Numbered from the stretch's first letter, positions 17,283 to 28,332 are shown. The stretch: DNA of 64,000 nucleotides from Planctomycetota bacterium (GCA_020638695.1 JACKIB010000022.1:25316-89315), one strand, 5' to 3'. Translations and numbers: made by a program. Notes: generated by a model not told the origin, from the letters alone.

Positions 17283-19466
17283 TCAGAACCCCAACCGAAC
17301 CTCCACCGCATCCGCGAACGCGAGCAACCCGAGGTACGCCCCGGCCGGATCTTCCACGGCCCCACTGCAGCAGAGCTTCGCCCCCAGCAAGCCGACATCG
17401 AACGGCACCGGCAACGGCAAGCTCGCGCGCCCCGCGTAGTCGGTGGTCGAGGGAACGAGGATTCCGTCAGCCAACAGCGTACAGCCACCCGCCAGCGGCA
17501 GGCCGAGGCGGGTGTCGCCGAGCGCGAACACCACCGCTGCCGCCGGCCGCGCCTGCTCGATGCGTATGGCGAACGCGTGGGCGCCGAGTGCCGGAACCCC
17601 GGCGGTCGCGAGCGCTGGCACCAGCGCGGCGGTTCCCGGGCAGCCCGCGCCGTAGCGCACCACCGTCGCCGCCGGCCCACTGCGACGCACCAGGATCGCC
17701 CAGTCGCGGGTCGGCTCGCGCGGTGCGGCGCCGAGCGAACGCCAGGCGCCGCCAGTCACCGACGGCGTCGCGCCGACCTGCAGTGCCCCGCCGCCGCGCG
17801 GGTCGAACCACAGCACGTCGAACGTGCCGCTGGTCGCGCGCAGGTCGAGTTGTGCCACACCACCCGCCGGCAGGTAGACCACGTGGTAGTCGGCGTTCGC
17901 CAGGCAGTGGCCGCGGTCGACCCGAGCGTCGGCATTCCGCATGGCGTGGAACGGCACGCGGTGGTCGAGGAACAGCGACTTGGCGTGGCGGCACTGGTCC
18001 CACCACAGATCGCGGCTGCGGAAGTCGTTGCAGGTGAGGTCCGAATGGGCGAACGCGTAGCCGAAATAGCACTCGATGCCGGCGCCGCCTGCCAGCAGGT
18101 TGCCCCACAGCACCTGTTGGCGGATCGCGTCGTGCTGCGGGTCGGCGCTGTCCGGCATCACTCCGACGTTGGCGGGGCCTTGTTCGTCGTTGGCGCACAC
18201 CCAGGGGCGGCCGGCGTTGCGGGACTTGTCGACCCATTCGAGGGTATCGGCGAACACGCCGCCCGCGCCCGACTGCAGGGACGCGCCGGCCAGCGTCGAG
18301 CCGCTGCCGAGCAGCGGTGTGTAGACGTTGCTCTTGTCGGCCGGGAACGTGTGCACGACCACCGGATGCCGGTACGGATCGTGGTCGTGGAACCAACGGG
18401 CGAACTGTTGGCGCTGCGCCGTGGTGTTGCTGTTCTCCTCGCCGAGGTTCCAGTTGAGCGCCAGGAGGTGTGCGTAGCGGGCCACCAGCTCGCGGTAGTA
18501 GAGGATCCGCTCGGTGCCCAGCGCACCGCCGTCCATGTCCTGGTCGTTCTCGGTCTCTTGGGTCTTGAAGTGCAGGAACAGCCCGACCCGACCGGCGTGC
18601 GCCAACACGATGCCCCACTGGTCGAGCTTGGAGCAGTCCATCCGCGTGCGCACGGTCGGATCGCGGTAGGGGAACACGTTCTTGTCGTCGCCGTTGTAGC
18701 TGTAGGTGAGGAACGAAACGGCACTGAGCTGCTCGCTCGCCAAGTAGTTGAGCGCGCCGATCAGCCCCTTGCCGCGGCCGTTGCCCCAGGTCGGGTCACC
18801 GGTCTGCCAGTCGCCGAGGTGCGGCGCCCAGCTCTTGCGCAACGAACCGGTGTTCGGCGTGTTGTCGAAGTCGTCGTAGGCGAGCAGGTTCTCGGGCGAG
18901 TCCGCGCCGACCTTGAGGAACCACCCGCCGTCGGCGAACTGCAGGTGATGGGCGCCGACGTAGCGCAGGCGCCCGCGGCCGCGCAGATCGCGGCCACCCT
19001 TGTCGGTCTCGAGCACGGTGAAGCTACCGCGGGTCCCGTCGAACGGGGCCAGCGCGGTTCCGGCCGTGGGGTTCGCGTCGACCGCCACGCCGGCACCCGC
19101 GCGGAACGAGATGGTGTAGTCCCACGCGCCGGTGTGGTCGGGGCTCAAGTGGGCGCGCCACCTGTCCCCGGCATCCGCACCGGTGTCGGCGGCGCGACCG
19201 TCGGCGGCGAAGTAGCCCGGCACCACGTAGCGCAGCGCGGTGGCGCGGTGCTGGAAGGTGACCTGCATCCGGAGGTCGAGGAACGGGTTGGTCGGCGCGG
19301 TCTCGGCCGACGCGGGGCCGGTGAGCGTGAGCGTCACCGCATGCCACCGGCGGATCCCGCCGGCGGCGTCGACCGTCACGGTTTGGCCCGGGGCGAGCGC
19401 GGCGAGCGGGCCGAAGGCGAGGGCGACGAGGGTCGAGGCGCGGAGCGTTCGGGAGTCGCGCTGCAT
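17283..19466 (-). CDS. Exported DUF5060 / TIM-barrel glycoside-hydrolase-like protein
   Basis: A 727-residue protein. The ATG at 19466 gives MQRDSRTLRAS and a signal peptide ending near LAPGQ. Residues about 35-140 match the DUF5060 beta-sandwich (RWHAVTLTLTGP, NPFLDLRMQVTF, HTGAWDYTISF). About 190-480 is a TIM-barrel region of the DUF4038/apiosidase-like type, with WNLGEENSN carrying the likely acid/base glutamate and RPWVCANDEQG near the second carboxylate. It is followed by a small beta-domain resembling the Collagen_bind_2 module (HCLANADYHVVYLPAGG, WFDPRGGG). The last 125 residues (start YGAGCPGTAALVPAL, end AVEVRLGF) are the tail shared with other secreted proteins here. Plant- or algal-polysaccharide degradation is a reasonable guess; the substrate is unknown. 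Confidence 0.75.
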   Translation of the reverse strand: MQRDSRTLRASTLVALAFGPLAALAPGQTVTVDAAGGIRRWHAVTLTLTGPASAETAPTNPFLDLRMQVTFQHRATALRYVVPGYFAADGRAADTGADAGDRWRAHLSPDHTGAWDYTISFRAGAGVAVDANPTAGTALAPFDGTRGSFTVLETDKGGRDLRGRGRLRYVGAHHLQFADGGWFLKVGADSPENLLAYDDFDNTPNTGSLRKSWAPHLGDWQTGDPTWGNGRGKGLIGALNYLASEQLSAVSFLTYSYNGDDKNVFPYRDPTVRTRMDCSKLDQWGIVLAHAGRVGLFLHFKTQETENDQDMDGGALGTERILYYRELVARYAHLLALNWNLGEENSNTTAQRQQFARWFHDHDPYRHPVVVHTFPADKSNVYTPLLGSGSTLAGASLQSGAGGVFADTLEWVDKSRNAGRPWVCANDEQGPANVGVMPDSADPQHDAIRQQVLWGNLLAGGAGIECYFGYAFAHSDLTCNDFRSRDLWWDQCRHAKSLFLDHRVPFHAMRNADARVDRGHCLANADYHVVYLPAGGVAQLDLRATSGTFDVLWFDPRGGGALQVGATPSVTGGAWRSLGAAPREPTRDWAILVRRSGPAATVVRYGAGCPGTAALVPALATAGVPALGAHAFAIRIEQARPAAAVVFALGDTRLGLPLAGGCTLLADGILVPSTTDYAGRASLPLPVPFDVGLLGAKLCCSGAVEDPAGAYLGLLAFADAVEVRLGF

Positions 19467-19532
19467 GCGGGGATTGTCGTCCGGATCGGTGTGGCCGTCC
19501 ACCGCGTCCGGGGCACCCGCAGGGTTGCAGAA

Positions 19533-20552
19533 TCAGGTCCCGAACTCGACCACGATCGAGCCGCCGGTGATCACCGGGCTGGTGTTCGGCACGTTGGTCA
19601 GCGAGCTGAACAGATAGCAGGCTTCGTACCCGGTGGTCTCTGCCGAGGTCGGCATCGTGGAGCTGCGGGCATTCGACAGGCGTAGTGTGCCGCGGTCCTC
19701 GGCGAACGCCTGGGTGACCAGGCTCAGACCGTTGGCCGTCACGTTGTACTTGGTCTGGAAATAGCAGTCGTACACGGTCCCCGATGCGTCGGACACGCCC
19801 AGCGGAAACACGGCGAGGGGCAGGGCGCGCAGTGTCGTGCAGAGCCCCGGGACCGAACAGTTGGCATCCGTCAACGCGATGCTCAGCGCCACTGGCGTGC
19901 TGACCGGCGCACTCGTCACACCGGCCTGCAAACGCATGCCGAAGTTGGGCATGCCCGGGCCGTTGCTCCGCATCATCGTGGTCAGACTGAACCCGAAGCA
20001 GCCGGTGCCGATCACCTGGGAGCTTCCGGGGTAGTCCGTGGTGATGGCGCGGTCACACCAGTTGTCGGTGTTCGTGGCGTTCTCCAGTGTCAAGTCCCAG
20101 ACCAGTGCGTTGCCGTTCGGGCCGTTGTACGCGTACGTGGTCAGCAGCGAGATCCGCACGTCGAACGGTGCGGGGGTCGTCGCCGGCAGACTCCAATCCG
20201 GCCAGTTGACGTTCTTCTTCGGAAACACCAGCGTGCGTTTGCCCGGCAGGAAGTTCCTGTCCATCTCCGAGTACACCGTGGCCATGTTCGTTTCGCCGAG
20301 GGTGAGAGTCAGGTCCGCGGTGGACGCACCGCCGGAGATGGGGGCGCCCTTGTCGCGGCGCAAGGCGAAGGACCGGATCGTCGCCACCACGTGGGTGTTG
20401 GAGGCGTCGATCCCCATGTACCGGCGATTGGTATAGGTGTAGAACCGCGTGTTGCCCTCGATCGAGGACAGCCCGGCGGGGGACGTGAACGACTGGGCGG
20501 TGGCCGAGCCGCAGAGGAGCAGGGCTACTCCGAGATTCGAATGTCTCGTCAT
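19533..20552 (-). CDS. Exported protein of unknown function
   Basis: A 339-residue protein. The ATG at 20552 opens MTRHSNLGVALLLCGSATAQ, a clear signal peptide with ATA-Q cleavage; an ATG-type start further upstream would bury it. The mature chain is beta-rich, has several Cys residues that could pair (NWCDRAITTD, GTGCFGF, ANCSVPGLCTTL, VYDCYFQTKY, GYEACYLFSS) and ends VVEFGT, a terminal strand like those of neighbouring secreted proteins. I recognise no enzyme motif. It lies 66 bp upstream of the DUF5060 gene on the same strand and may be co-expressed. Confidence 0.7.
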   Translation of the reverse strand: MTRHSNLGVALLLCGSATAQSFTSPAGLSSIEGNTRFYTYTNRRYMGIDASNTHVVATIRSFALRRDKGAPISGGASTADLTLTLGETNMATVYSEMDRNFLPGKRTLVFPKKNVNWPDWSLPATTPAPFDVRISLLTTYAYNGPNGNALVWDLTLENATNTDNWCDRAITTDYPGSSQVIGTGCFGFSLTTMMRSNGPGMPNFGMRLQAGVTSAPVSTPVALSIALTDANCSVPGLCTTLRALPLAVFPLGVSDASGTVYDCYFQTKYNVTANGLSLVTQAFAEDRGTLRLSNARSSTMPTSAETTGYEACYLFSSLTNVPNTSPVITGGSIVVEFGT

Positions 20553-20887
20553 GGTCGAGAGAGTGGGCGTGCGTTGCGCGGCGCCAAGTTGGATGAGGTG
20601 AGGGCATTGTGCCAACAGGCGATCAGCGCTCTCGGTTCGTCGCGGGGATCGATGTCGGGTTCGCCCCGGTTCGGTGGCGGATTTCGGACATTCTCTGGCA
20701 TCACGTCGATTTCCGCTGCCACTGCGTCCGAGCCGAACGAAGGCGTCCCTGTCCCATGCACAGCCAGCACGGAGCAGGGAGCGTCTGGGTGTGCGCGGCT
20801 CGTCAGCTGGCCGCTGCGTACCGCAGCGCTCGGTAGCGGCCCGCAGATTCGAGGCGGTGTTTGCCTGGCAGCGCGCTGCGCCGTTGA
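20553..20887. other. Divergent intergenic region without a gene
   Basis: This 335-bp stretch lies between the divergent start codons of the exported protein (minus) and the symporter (plus), so it should carry both promoters. I see no convincing -35/-10 pair, no strong dyad and no coding sequence with family similarity; open frames across it are GC-driven. Confidence 0.5.
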
Positions 20888-22411
20888 ATGCGGGCGATGC
20901 TCGCCTCGCCCTCGTTCGGAGCCCTCGACACCGCGATCGTGGTCGTCTACCTGGCGATCTCGGTCGCCGCCGGGCTGCTCGCCAACCGCGTGGTCACCGG
21001 ACTCACCGGCTACCTGGTCGCCGGCCGCAGCCTGGGCACCGCGTTGTCGGTGGCCACCATGACCGGTTCCGAGCTCGGGCTGATCACGGTGATGTACAAC
21101 GCCCAGCTCGGCTACAGGGAGGGGTTCAAGGCGCTGCACATCGGCCTGGTCGCCGGGCTGGTCACGCTGGTGGTCGGGGTGACGGGGTTCGTCGTGGTGC
21201 GCCTTCGGCAAACCGGCGTCATGACGATCCCGGAGTACTACGAGCTGCGCTTCGGCCGGCGGACCCGGATCCTCGGAGGGGTGCTGCTGGCGCTCGGCGG
21301 GATCCTGAACATGGGGCTGTTCCTGCAGGTCGGCGGCCAGTTCGTGGTGGCGGTCACCGGGATGTCGCCGGACATGCTGCGCTGGGTGATGACCGGGTTG
21401 CTCGCGCTGGTGCTGGTCTACACGGTGCTCGGTGGCATGGTCTCGGTGGTGCTCACCGACTACGTGCAGTTCGTGGTGCTGTCGGCGGGTCTGGTGGCGA
21501 TGGTGCTGATCGTGCTGTCGCGGCCCGGGCTGGGGATGGAGCAGATCGTCGCGACCTGGCAGCAGCGACCCGACGAGGCGTTCGACCCGATCCGAGGGCA
21601 CGGGCTCGGTTACATCTCGTGGCAGGCGGTGCTCGGGTTCGTCAGCTGTGCGGTGTGGCCGACCGCGGTGAGTCGCGCCCTGTCGGCGCGCGACGCGAGT
21701 GTGGTGCGTTGGCAGCTCGGGTTGAGTTCGTTGTCGTTCTTGGTGCGGGTCTTGGTGCCGGGCTTCATGGGCGTGGCGGCGTTCGTGTTCCTCACCCAGG
21801 CCGGCGCGGTTGTCGGCAGCGACGGCGGGTTCCAGCTCGAGGGGGTCGCCTACAAGAGCATCCAGGCCTATCCGGTGTTGCTGCGCGAGGTGTTGCCGAT
21901 CGGCGTGCTGGGCCTGATCACGGCGGCGATGCTCGCGGCGTTCATGTCGACCCACGACAGCTACTTGTTGTGCTGGGCTTCGGTGATCGCCCGCGACGTG
22001 ATCGCGCCGCTCCACCCGAACCCCACGGACCGGCGTCAGCTGCTGTGGACCCGCGTCGGGATCGTCGCGATCGGCGCGTGGGTCTGGGTGTGGGGTACTT
22101 GTTTCGAACCGAAGCAGGCCGTGTGGGACTATCTGGCGATCACCGGCGCAGTGTTCTTCACCGGGGCGATCGCGGTGCTGATCCCGGGACTCTATTGGCG
22201 GCGGGCCAGCTCGACCGGTGCCGTTGCCGCGCTGATCGCCGGGCTCAGCGCGTTGCTCGGCTTGCACGACGTGCGCGCGCCGCTCGGGTTGGCGGAATGG
22301 GAATCCTGGCAGGTCGGGCTGTCGACGCTCGGGCTGTCGGTGGCGGCCATGGTGGTCGGGTCGCTGCTGTTCCCCGACCGCGCGCGTCCGGTGGTGGAGG
22401 TGGCCCGATGA
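20888..22411 (+). CDS. Sodium:solute symporter (SSS family)
   Basis: A 507-residue polytopic membrane protein. It starts with LDTAIVVVYLAISVAAG as the first membrane helix and the GYLVAGRSLGTALSVATMTGSE segment characteristic of the SSS family (LeuT-fold). The helices continue through WPTAVSRALSARD, AAMLAAFMSTHDSYLLCWASVIARD (the SSS helix-9 region, with the STHDSYLL sodium-site residues) and a final helix before PDRARPVVEVAR. It imports an organic solute with sodium at the inner membrane; the substrate (sugar, carboxylate or amino acid) cannot be told from sequence. A second ATG nine bases in is an equally possible start. The stop overlaps the start of a tiny membrane-protein gene. Confidence 0.88.
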   Translation: MRAMLASPSFGALDTAIVVVYLAISVAAGLLANRVVTGLTGYLVAGRSLGTALSVATMTGSELGLITVMYNAQLGYREGFKALHIGLVAGLVTLVVGVTGFVVVRLRQTGVMTIPEYYELRFGRRTRILGGVLLALGGILNMGLFLQVGGQFVVAVTGMSPDMLRWVMTGLLALVLVYTVLGGMVSVVLTDYVQFVVLSAGLVAMVLIVLSRPGLGMEQIVATWQQRPDEAFDPIRGHGLGYISWQAVLGFVSCAVWPTAVSRALSARDASVVRWQLGLSSLSFLVRVLVPGFMGVAAFVFLTQAGAVVGSDGGFQLEGVAYKSIQAYPVLLREVLPIGVLGLITAAMLAAFMSTHDSYLLCWASVIARDVIAPLHPNPTDRRQLLWTRVGIVAIGAWVWVWGTCFEPKQAVWDYLAITGAVFFTGAIAVLIPGLYWRRASSTGAVAALIAGLSALLGLHDVRAPLGLAEWESWQVGLSTLGLSVAAMVVGSLLFPDRARPVVEVAR

Positions 22412-22563
22412 GCGGCTGGGCGCTGTTCTGGGTGGTGACCGTCTACACGGCGGTCGGAGTGTTCGCGCTGCTCGCCCTGTGGGTGACGGTTGCCGGGTTC
22501 CGCGACATTCAGCGCATGCTCGCCGAGCTGCGCGAGCAGCGCGAAGACGATCCTCCGCGGTAG
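22408..22563 (+). CDS. Small single-span membrane protein, putative symporter partner
   Basis: A protein of only 51 residues: one hydrophobic helix (WALFWVVTVYTAVGVFALLALWV, about residues 4-28 including flanks) followed by a charged helical tail RDIQRMLAELREQREDDPPR. Its ATG overlaps the stop of the symporter (ATGA). Small accessory subunits encoded directly beside SSS or NSS transporters are known, and the overlap argues for an obligate partner in transporter stability or assembly. No homologue name can be given with certainty. Confidence 0.7.
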   Translation: MSGWALFWVVTVYTAVGVFALLALWVTVAGFRDIQRMLAELREQREDDPPR

Positions 22564-22621
22564 CGCTACTGGACCGTGGCGCCGTCCCGGCCGTGGGGGC
22601 GAATCAGCGGTCCCGAGTGCT

Positions 22622-23119
22622 CTACTCGACCGCGGCGCCGTTGTTGTCGGCGAACTCCTCGGCGTAGCTCTCGCTGCGGAACTCGTAATCGACCGTGTCC
22701 TTGCGGGCGGTGATGTCGAAGGCGCGCGGGGCGAACACATCGAGTAGGATGGTCGGTCCCACGCCGATCAGTGCGTAGCCGAGGAATGCCAGCTTGCGGG
22801 TGCCGCGGGTTGTCGGCAGTAGCTGCTCGTGCCAGACGATCACCACCGTCGCCACCCCGGCCAGCAGCACGAACGACAGTAGACTGCGGTAGCGGACCTG
22901 CCGCACGCATTCCTCGCGGCAATCGCGGCACGCCGGTGCCGAGGCTTCGACCTTGCTGGTGAACACGCTGAACAGCGGCGACAGGAACGGCAGGAACGAC
23001 AGCGGCCGTTGCCGCACCGTGTAGAGATCTTCAGGGCCCTCGGTGCCGCAGGCGACGCAGCGGTCGGGGAAAGTGGCTTCCTGCTCGCGCGGCAGGGTGA
23101 CGTCGTGGGACAGCGCCAT
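22622..23119 (-). CDS. Membrane protein with zinc-ribbon-like cysteine pairs
   Basis: A 165-residue protein. An N-terminal region holds C-V-A-C and C-R-D-C pairs, likely a metal-binding ribbon. A hydrophobic stretch near FLPFLSPLFSVF follows the first pair. Two membrane helices come after the second pair (LLSFVLLAGVATVVIVW and KLAFLGYALIGVGPTILLDVF), then a soluble tail DYEFRSESYAEEFADNNGA. I do not recognise a named family. The ATG at 23119 (MALSHDVTLP) was chosen; another start 33 bp upstream is possible. It is convergent with the symporter pair and divergent from pepA. Confidence 0.65.
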   Translation of the reverse strand: MALSHDVTLPREQEATFPDRCVACGTEGPEDLYTVRQRPLSFLPFLSPLFSVFTSKVEASAPACRDCREECVRQVRYRSLLSFVLLAGVATVVIVWHEQLLPTTRGTRKLAFLGYALIGVGPTILLDVFAPRAFDITARKDTVDYEFRSESYAEEFADNNGAAVE

Positions 23120-23200
23120 ACGGCCACCATACCGGTGACCCAGCCGCATCGGCACGTGTTTGCAGTGGAGACGCCGTGGGGGCCGCGCTAAGAACTCTCC

Positions 23201-24694
23201 ATGAAGATCCGCCTCGTCGCCGCCAAGGCCGCTCCATCGACCCAGGAGTTGCTCGTCGCATTCGTCAACCAGGGCAAGACCCCGGACCTCGGTCGCGCGC
23301 TCGCCAAGTTCGTCGGCAAGGCGCAGGCGACCGGCGACCTGTCGACCGACGAGCGGGCGGCCAACCTGTTCTATCCGGATGCCAGCGGGCAGCCCAAGCG
23401 CGTGCTGTTCGTCGGGCTCGGCAAGGCGGAGCAGCGCACCACCGAGAAGCTGCGCCGCGCCGCCGCGGTGGCGCAGAAGCGCGCCGAGGCGCTGCGGGTG
23501 GGCACGTTTCGACTGCTGGTAAGCGACGCCGATCTGGGCGACGTCGAGCCGACGGTTGCCGGCCGGGCGCTGGCCGAGGGTCTCATCCTCGGCGCCTACC
23601 GCTACGAGAAGCCGACCGGCGAGAAGGCCAAGGCGCGGCATGCGCAACGCGTCGAGCTGTGCTACGGCGGGAAGGGCCAGAAGGCGTTCGCGCAGGGCGT
23701 AGAGCTCGGTCGCATCGGCGCGGAGGCGACCGTGTTCAGCCGCGACCTGGAGAACCTGCCGGGCAACTTGGCGACGCCGACGGTGTTGGCGCGCGAGGCG
23801 AAGAAGCTGCAGGGCGCCAACCTGACGGTCAAGGTGCTCGACGAGGCGGCGATGGCCAAGCTGAAGATGGGGGCGCTGCTCGGCGTGGCCCGCGGCAGTG
23901 TGCAGCCGCCCAAGCTGATCGTCATGGACTACAAGCCGGCCGGCTACAAGAGCACCGTGTGCATCGTCGGCAAGGGCCTGACCTTCGACACCGGCGGCAT
24001 CAGCATCAAGCCGAGCGCCAAGATGGACGAGATGCGCTACGACATGTGCGGCGGCGGCGCCGTGCTCGGGCTGTTCCACGCGCTCAAGAACGGTGGCCTG
24101 CGGGGGCTCGGCCGCAAGGTGCGGATCGTCGGTCTGGTGCCGTCCACCGAGAACATGCCGGGCGGGGACGCGCAGAAACCCGGTGACGTGGTGACCGCGT
24201 GCGATGGCACGACCATCGAGGTGCTCAACACCGACGCCGAGGGGCGGTTGATCCTCGCCGACGCGCTGGCCTACGCCAAGAAGACCTACAAGCCGCAGCG
24301 GATGATCGACCTGGCGACGCTGACCGGCGCGGTGGTGGTCGCGCTGGGCCACGAGATGGCGGGCATCATGGGCACCGACGAGGACCTCATCGACGAGCTG
24401 ATCGACGCCGGGCAGGCGTCCGACGAGCCGCTGTGGCAGCTGCCGTTGTGGGACGTCCACCGCGACCAGATGAAGAGCCAGTTCGCCGACGTCGGCAACA
24501 TCAACAGTCCGGCGCACGGCAACGGCAGCACCTCCGGCGGCGCGTTCCTTTCGTACTTCACGAAGGACGTGGCGTGGGCGCACATCGACATCGCCGGCGC
24601 GGCGTGGGGCGCGCTCGCCAAGGACTACTACACCGGTGGGGCAGTGGGCACGGCGGTGCGGACGCTGCTGCACTGGGTTCGCAGCCTGAAGTAG
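23201..24694 (+). CDS. pepA: Leucyl aminopeptidase PepA (family M17)
   Basis: A 497-residue cytosolic di-metal aminopeptidase that removes N-terminal residues from peptides. The M17 signature N343-TDAEGRL is intact. The metal and active-site segment GKGLTFDTGGISIKP begins at G257 with K258 and D263, followed by VRIVGLVPSTENMPGGDA and a C-terminal SGGAFLSYF...WAHIDIAG segment. The N-terminal domain (about 1-165) is the less conserved M17_N fold. Length and motifs match catalytically complete members. It stands alone on the plus strand; the ATG is preceded by TAAGAACTCTCC with no Shine-Dalgarno. Confidence 0.95.
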   Translation: MKIRLVAAKAAPSTQELLVAFVNQGKTPDLGRALAKFVGKAQATGDLSTDERAANLFYPDASGQPKRVLFVGLGKAEQRTTEKLRRAAAVAQKRAEALRVGTFRLLVSDADLGDVEPTVAGRALAEGLILGAYRYEKPTGEKAKARHAQRVELCYGGKGQKAFAQGVELGRIGAEATVFSRDLENLPGNLATPTVLAREAKKLQGANLTVKVLDEAAMAKLKMGALLGVARGSVQPPKLIVMDYKPAGYKSTVCIVGKGLTFDTGGISIKPSAKMDEMRYDMCGGGAVLGLFHALKNGGLRGLGRKVRIVGLVPSTENMPGGDAQKPGDVVTACDGTTIEVLNTDAEGRLILADALAYAKKTYKPQRMIDLATLTGAVVVALGHEMAGIMGTDEDLIDELIDAGQASDEPLWQLPLWDVHRDQMKSQFADVGNINSPAHGNGSTSGGAFLSYFTKDVAWAHIDIAGAAWGALAKDYYTGGAVGTAVRTLLHWVRSLK

Positions 24695-24799
24695 GCTCGT
24701 GGTGTGAATCAGAACCTGCGGCACTCTCGGTGGCACTCAGCGGCGCTCCCGGCGTTGGGTGTCCTCGGCTACCCACCGATATGCCTGCGACGAGCCGCC

Positions 24800-24829
24800 T
24801 TGCGACCGATGCTGCGGGCCACGGATAAT
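24800..24829 (+). promoter_or_regulatory. Sigma70-like promoter of acs
   Basis: TTGCGA (24800-24805, 4/6 match) and GATAAT (24824-24829, 5/6 match) are 18 nt apart, 36 nt before the acs start codon. A strong AGGAGG at 24856-24861 lies 4 nt before the ATG, one of the clearest ribosome sites in the window. Confidence 0.6.
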
Positions 24830-24865
24830 TCCCCATCTGTCTGATCCACACCACCAGGAGGCACC

Positions 24866-26812
<1,947 letters not shown>

Positions 26813-26833
26813 GGGGCAGGTTCGACGAAGTCA

Positions 26834-26857
26834 GCCGCGACCTTGCGCGGTCGCGGC
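26834..26857. terminator. Bidirectional hairpin between convergent genes
   Basis: A perfect 9-bp stem, GCCGCGACC / GGTCGCGGC, with a 6-nt loop lies between the acs stop (26812) and the stop of the convergent hypothetical gene (26904). There is no T-tract in either direction, so it would act as a hairpin-only terminator or as an mRNA 3' end block. Confidence 0.55.
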
Positions 26858-26903
26858 AGCTCGGTCATGAGTAGAGTGCCGATGCAGACTGGCTCTGCAG
26901 ACA

Positions 26904-27344
26904 CTACCGGCCACCCCGCTGGATCTCTTTGGGCTCGAAGTCAGCCCAGAGCTGGAGGATCTGCTCCTGCGCGGCGTCCACGGTCTTGCGAACACTCGCG
27001 GGCGTGAAGGACGCTTCGATGGCCCGCACCAGCTCGGGAACGCGGTCCGGTCGCACGTTCCCGTGGAACGACAGCTCGAAGATGGTCCGGTGTGCCGCGG
27101 TCTCGCGGGTCGAGAACCAGAACACCCCATCGTCCCACAGTCGAAGGAGGAGCGTCGCGCGATGGGTGTGGAAGTCGACTGTCCACGATTCCGTCGTGCG
27201 ACCGTCCACCTCGTCGAGCTGCTGTGCGCAATCCCAGTGCGCGAGTCGATGCCGCAGCGCCTTGCTGCGCGAGCACAACGCGCGCCGCAGTTCGCCGAGT
27301 ATCGGCGATGCGGTCGGCGGCCAGGTCGGAAGACGAGCGGTCAT
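26904..27344 (-). CDS. Hypothetical protein
   Basis: A 146-residue soluble protein from the ATG at 27344 (MTARLPTWPPTASP). It shows an alternating charged/hydrophobic pattern with a WTVDFHTHRATLLLRLWDDGVFWF strand region and a C-terminal amphipathic helix (AIEASFTPASVRKTVDAAQEQILQLWADFEPKE). I recognise no family. It is the last of four small minus-strand genes; its start is only 11 bp from the stop of the preceding gene, consistent with one transcript. Confidence 0.55.
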   Translation of the reverse strand: MTARLPTWPPTASPILGELRRALCSRSKALRHRLAHWDCAQQLDEVDGRTTESWTVDFHTHRATLLLRLWDDGVFWFSTRETAAHRTIFELSFHGNVRPDRVPELVRAIEASFTPASVRKTVDAAQEQILQLWADFEPKEIQRGGR

Positions 27345-27355
27345 ACTCGTGCGGT

Positions 27356-27607
27356 TCACGCGCCGCCCGGATCGGTGGGCTGCGTAGTTTCGTAACCCCG
27401 TACTCGCCCGGCCTTCTGGATCTGCGTTCGCAGCCGGAAGACTCCGAGGGAGATCAGTCCCACGCCGATGGCAGTGGGCAGCACAGGGCTTCGGCCTTCC
27501 GCCGCCGGTTGCATCTCGATGAACAGGTTGTAGACGATCCAGCTGAGCTGACCGGCTCCGAGGAGGATCAGCGGCCCGGCCCACGCGAACACCAGAATGG
27601 ACTCCAT
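27356..27607 (-). CDS. Small two-helix membrane protein
   Basis: An 83-residue protein from the ATG at 27607. Two membrane helices (MESILVFAWAGPLILLGAG with LSWIVYNLFIEM, and VLPTAIGVGLISLGVFRLRT) are followed by a charged tail. The family is unknown. The open frame extends upstream, but the first residues from MESI form a natural membrane-protein start. Confidence 0.5.
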   Translation of the reverse strand: MESILVFAWAGPLILLGAGQLSWIVYNLFIEMQPAAEGRSPVLPTAIGVGLISLGVFRLRTQIQKAGRVRGYETTQPTDPGGA

Positions 27608-27737
27608 GACTCGGTAGCGAAGTGACGGGTTCTTGGCCGTAGCGCACGCGGCGATGCGCACCAGTGGAACTCTCCGTGTCGAAGCCAGAGGATGCAATGC
27701 GTGCGCCCGACAAGGTCGCGATGTGCGCCGGCGGAGC

Positions 27738-28259
27738 TCAGCGATGCACGGTCTGTGGTGCATCGCCGGGCGACGCCGGCCCGACGCTCGGGAGATACAG
27801 CCGCCAATCGCCGGACTCGGCAATCTGCTTGATGTCCCGCATCCTCTGCAGGAGGAACCCGCGCATGTGCCGCGTGACGACGACAGCGTCGGCGAGGCGA
27901 CCCAGGGGACCCCAAGGACTGGTGAAGTCGAAGACGTCGCGGACCACGGTGGTATCGCCCCTGGGCACGAACTCGTGATCGTGGTCGAAGCGGCGGAACG
28001 GCCCGGACACCATCGAGTCGCGAAAGCCCCGCGGACGGTCGAAGGCCGTGATGCGGCTCGTGAGCTGCCAGCGCCAGCCGAGGTGGCGCGCGGACCAGGT
28101 CACCTGGTCGCCGAGCGCGAGCAATCCCGTGGTCATTCCGCCAATCGCTCGTTCGCCGGTGCCGCGGGCCGTCGCGACGTGTGCGTCGACGCTGCGGCAC
28201 AGATCGAAGACTCGCTCGATCGGTGCATCGATCGACGTGATCAGCTCGATGGTTGGCAC
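27738..28259 (-). CDS. SRPBCC-family (START-like) protein
   Basis: A protein of about 173 residues from the GTG at 28259 (PTIELITSIDAPIERVFDLC), the usual first strand and helix of the polyketide cyclase/ligand-binding SRPBCC fold. Further signatures are GDQVTWSARHLGWRWQLTSRI, RGFRDSMVSGPFRRFDHDHEF and TTVVRDVFDFTSPWGPLGRL, which mark the CYC-like subgroup whose members bind hydrophobic ligands. A start 66 bp upstream is possible but adds a low-complexity leader. No partner enzyme is adjacent, so no pathway can be assigned. Confidence 0.78.
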   Translation of the reverse strand: MPTIELITSIDAPIERVFDLCRSVDAHVATARGTGERAIGGMTTGLLALGDQVTWSARHLGWRWQLTSRITAFDRPRGFRDSMVSGPFRRFDHDHEFVPRGDTTVVRDVFDFTSPWGPLGRLADAVVVTRHMRGFLLQRMRDIKQIAESGDWRLYLPSVGPASPGDAPQTVHR

Positions 28260-28332
28260 GGGTATCGAACACGGAGCGGCAACCGCGGGTGTGGTGCCGG
28301 ACGAGACTCGACGCTGCGGGGCCACCCGCAGC

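Noticed and set aside
22564..22621. Terminator between the symporter pair and the minus-strand membrane protein
   Set aside because: GGACCG and CGGTCC can pair, but the loop is over 30 nt and there is no T-tract; too weak to report.
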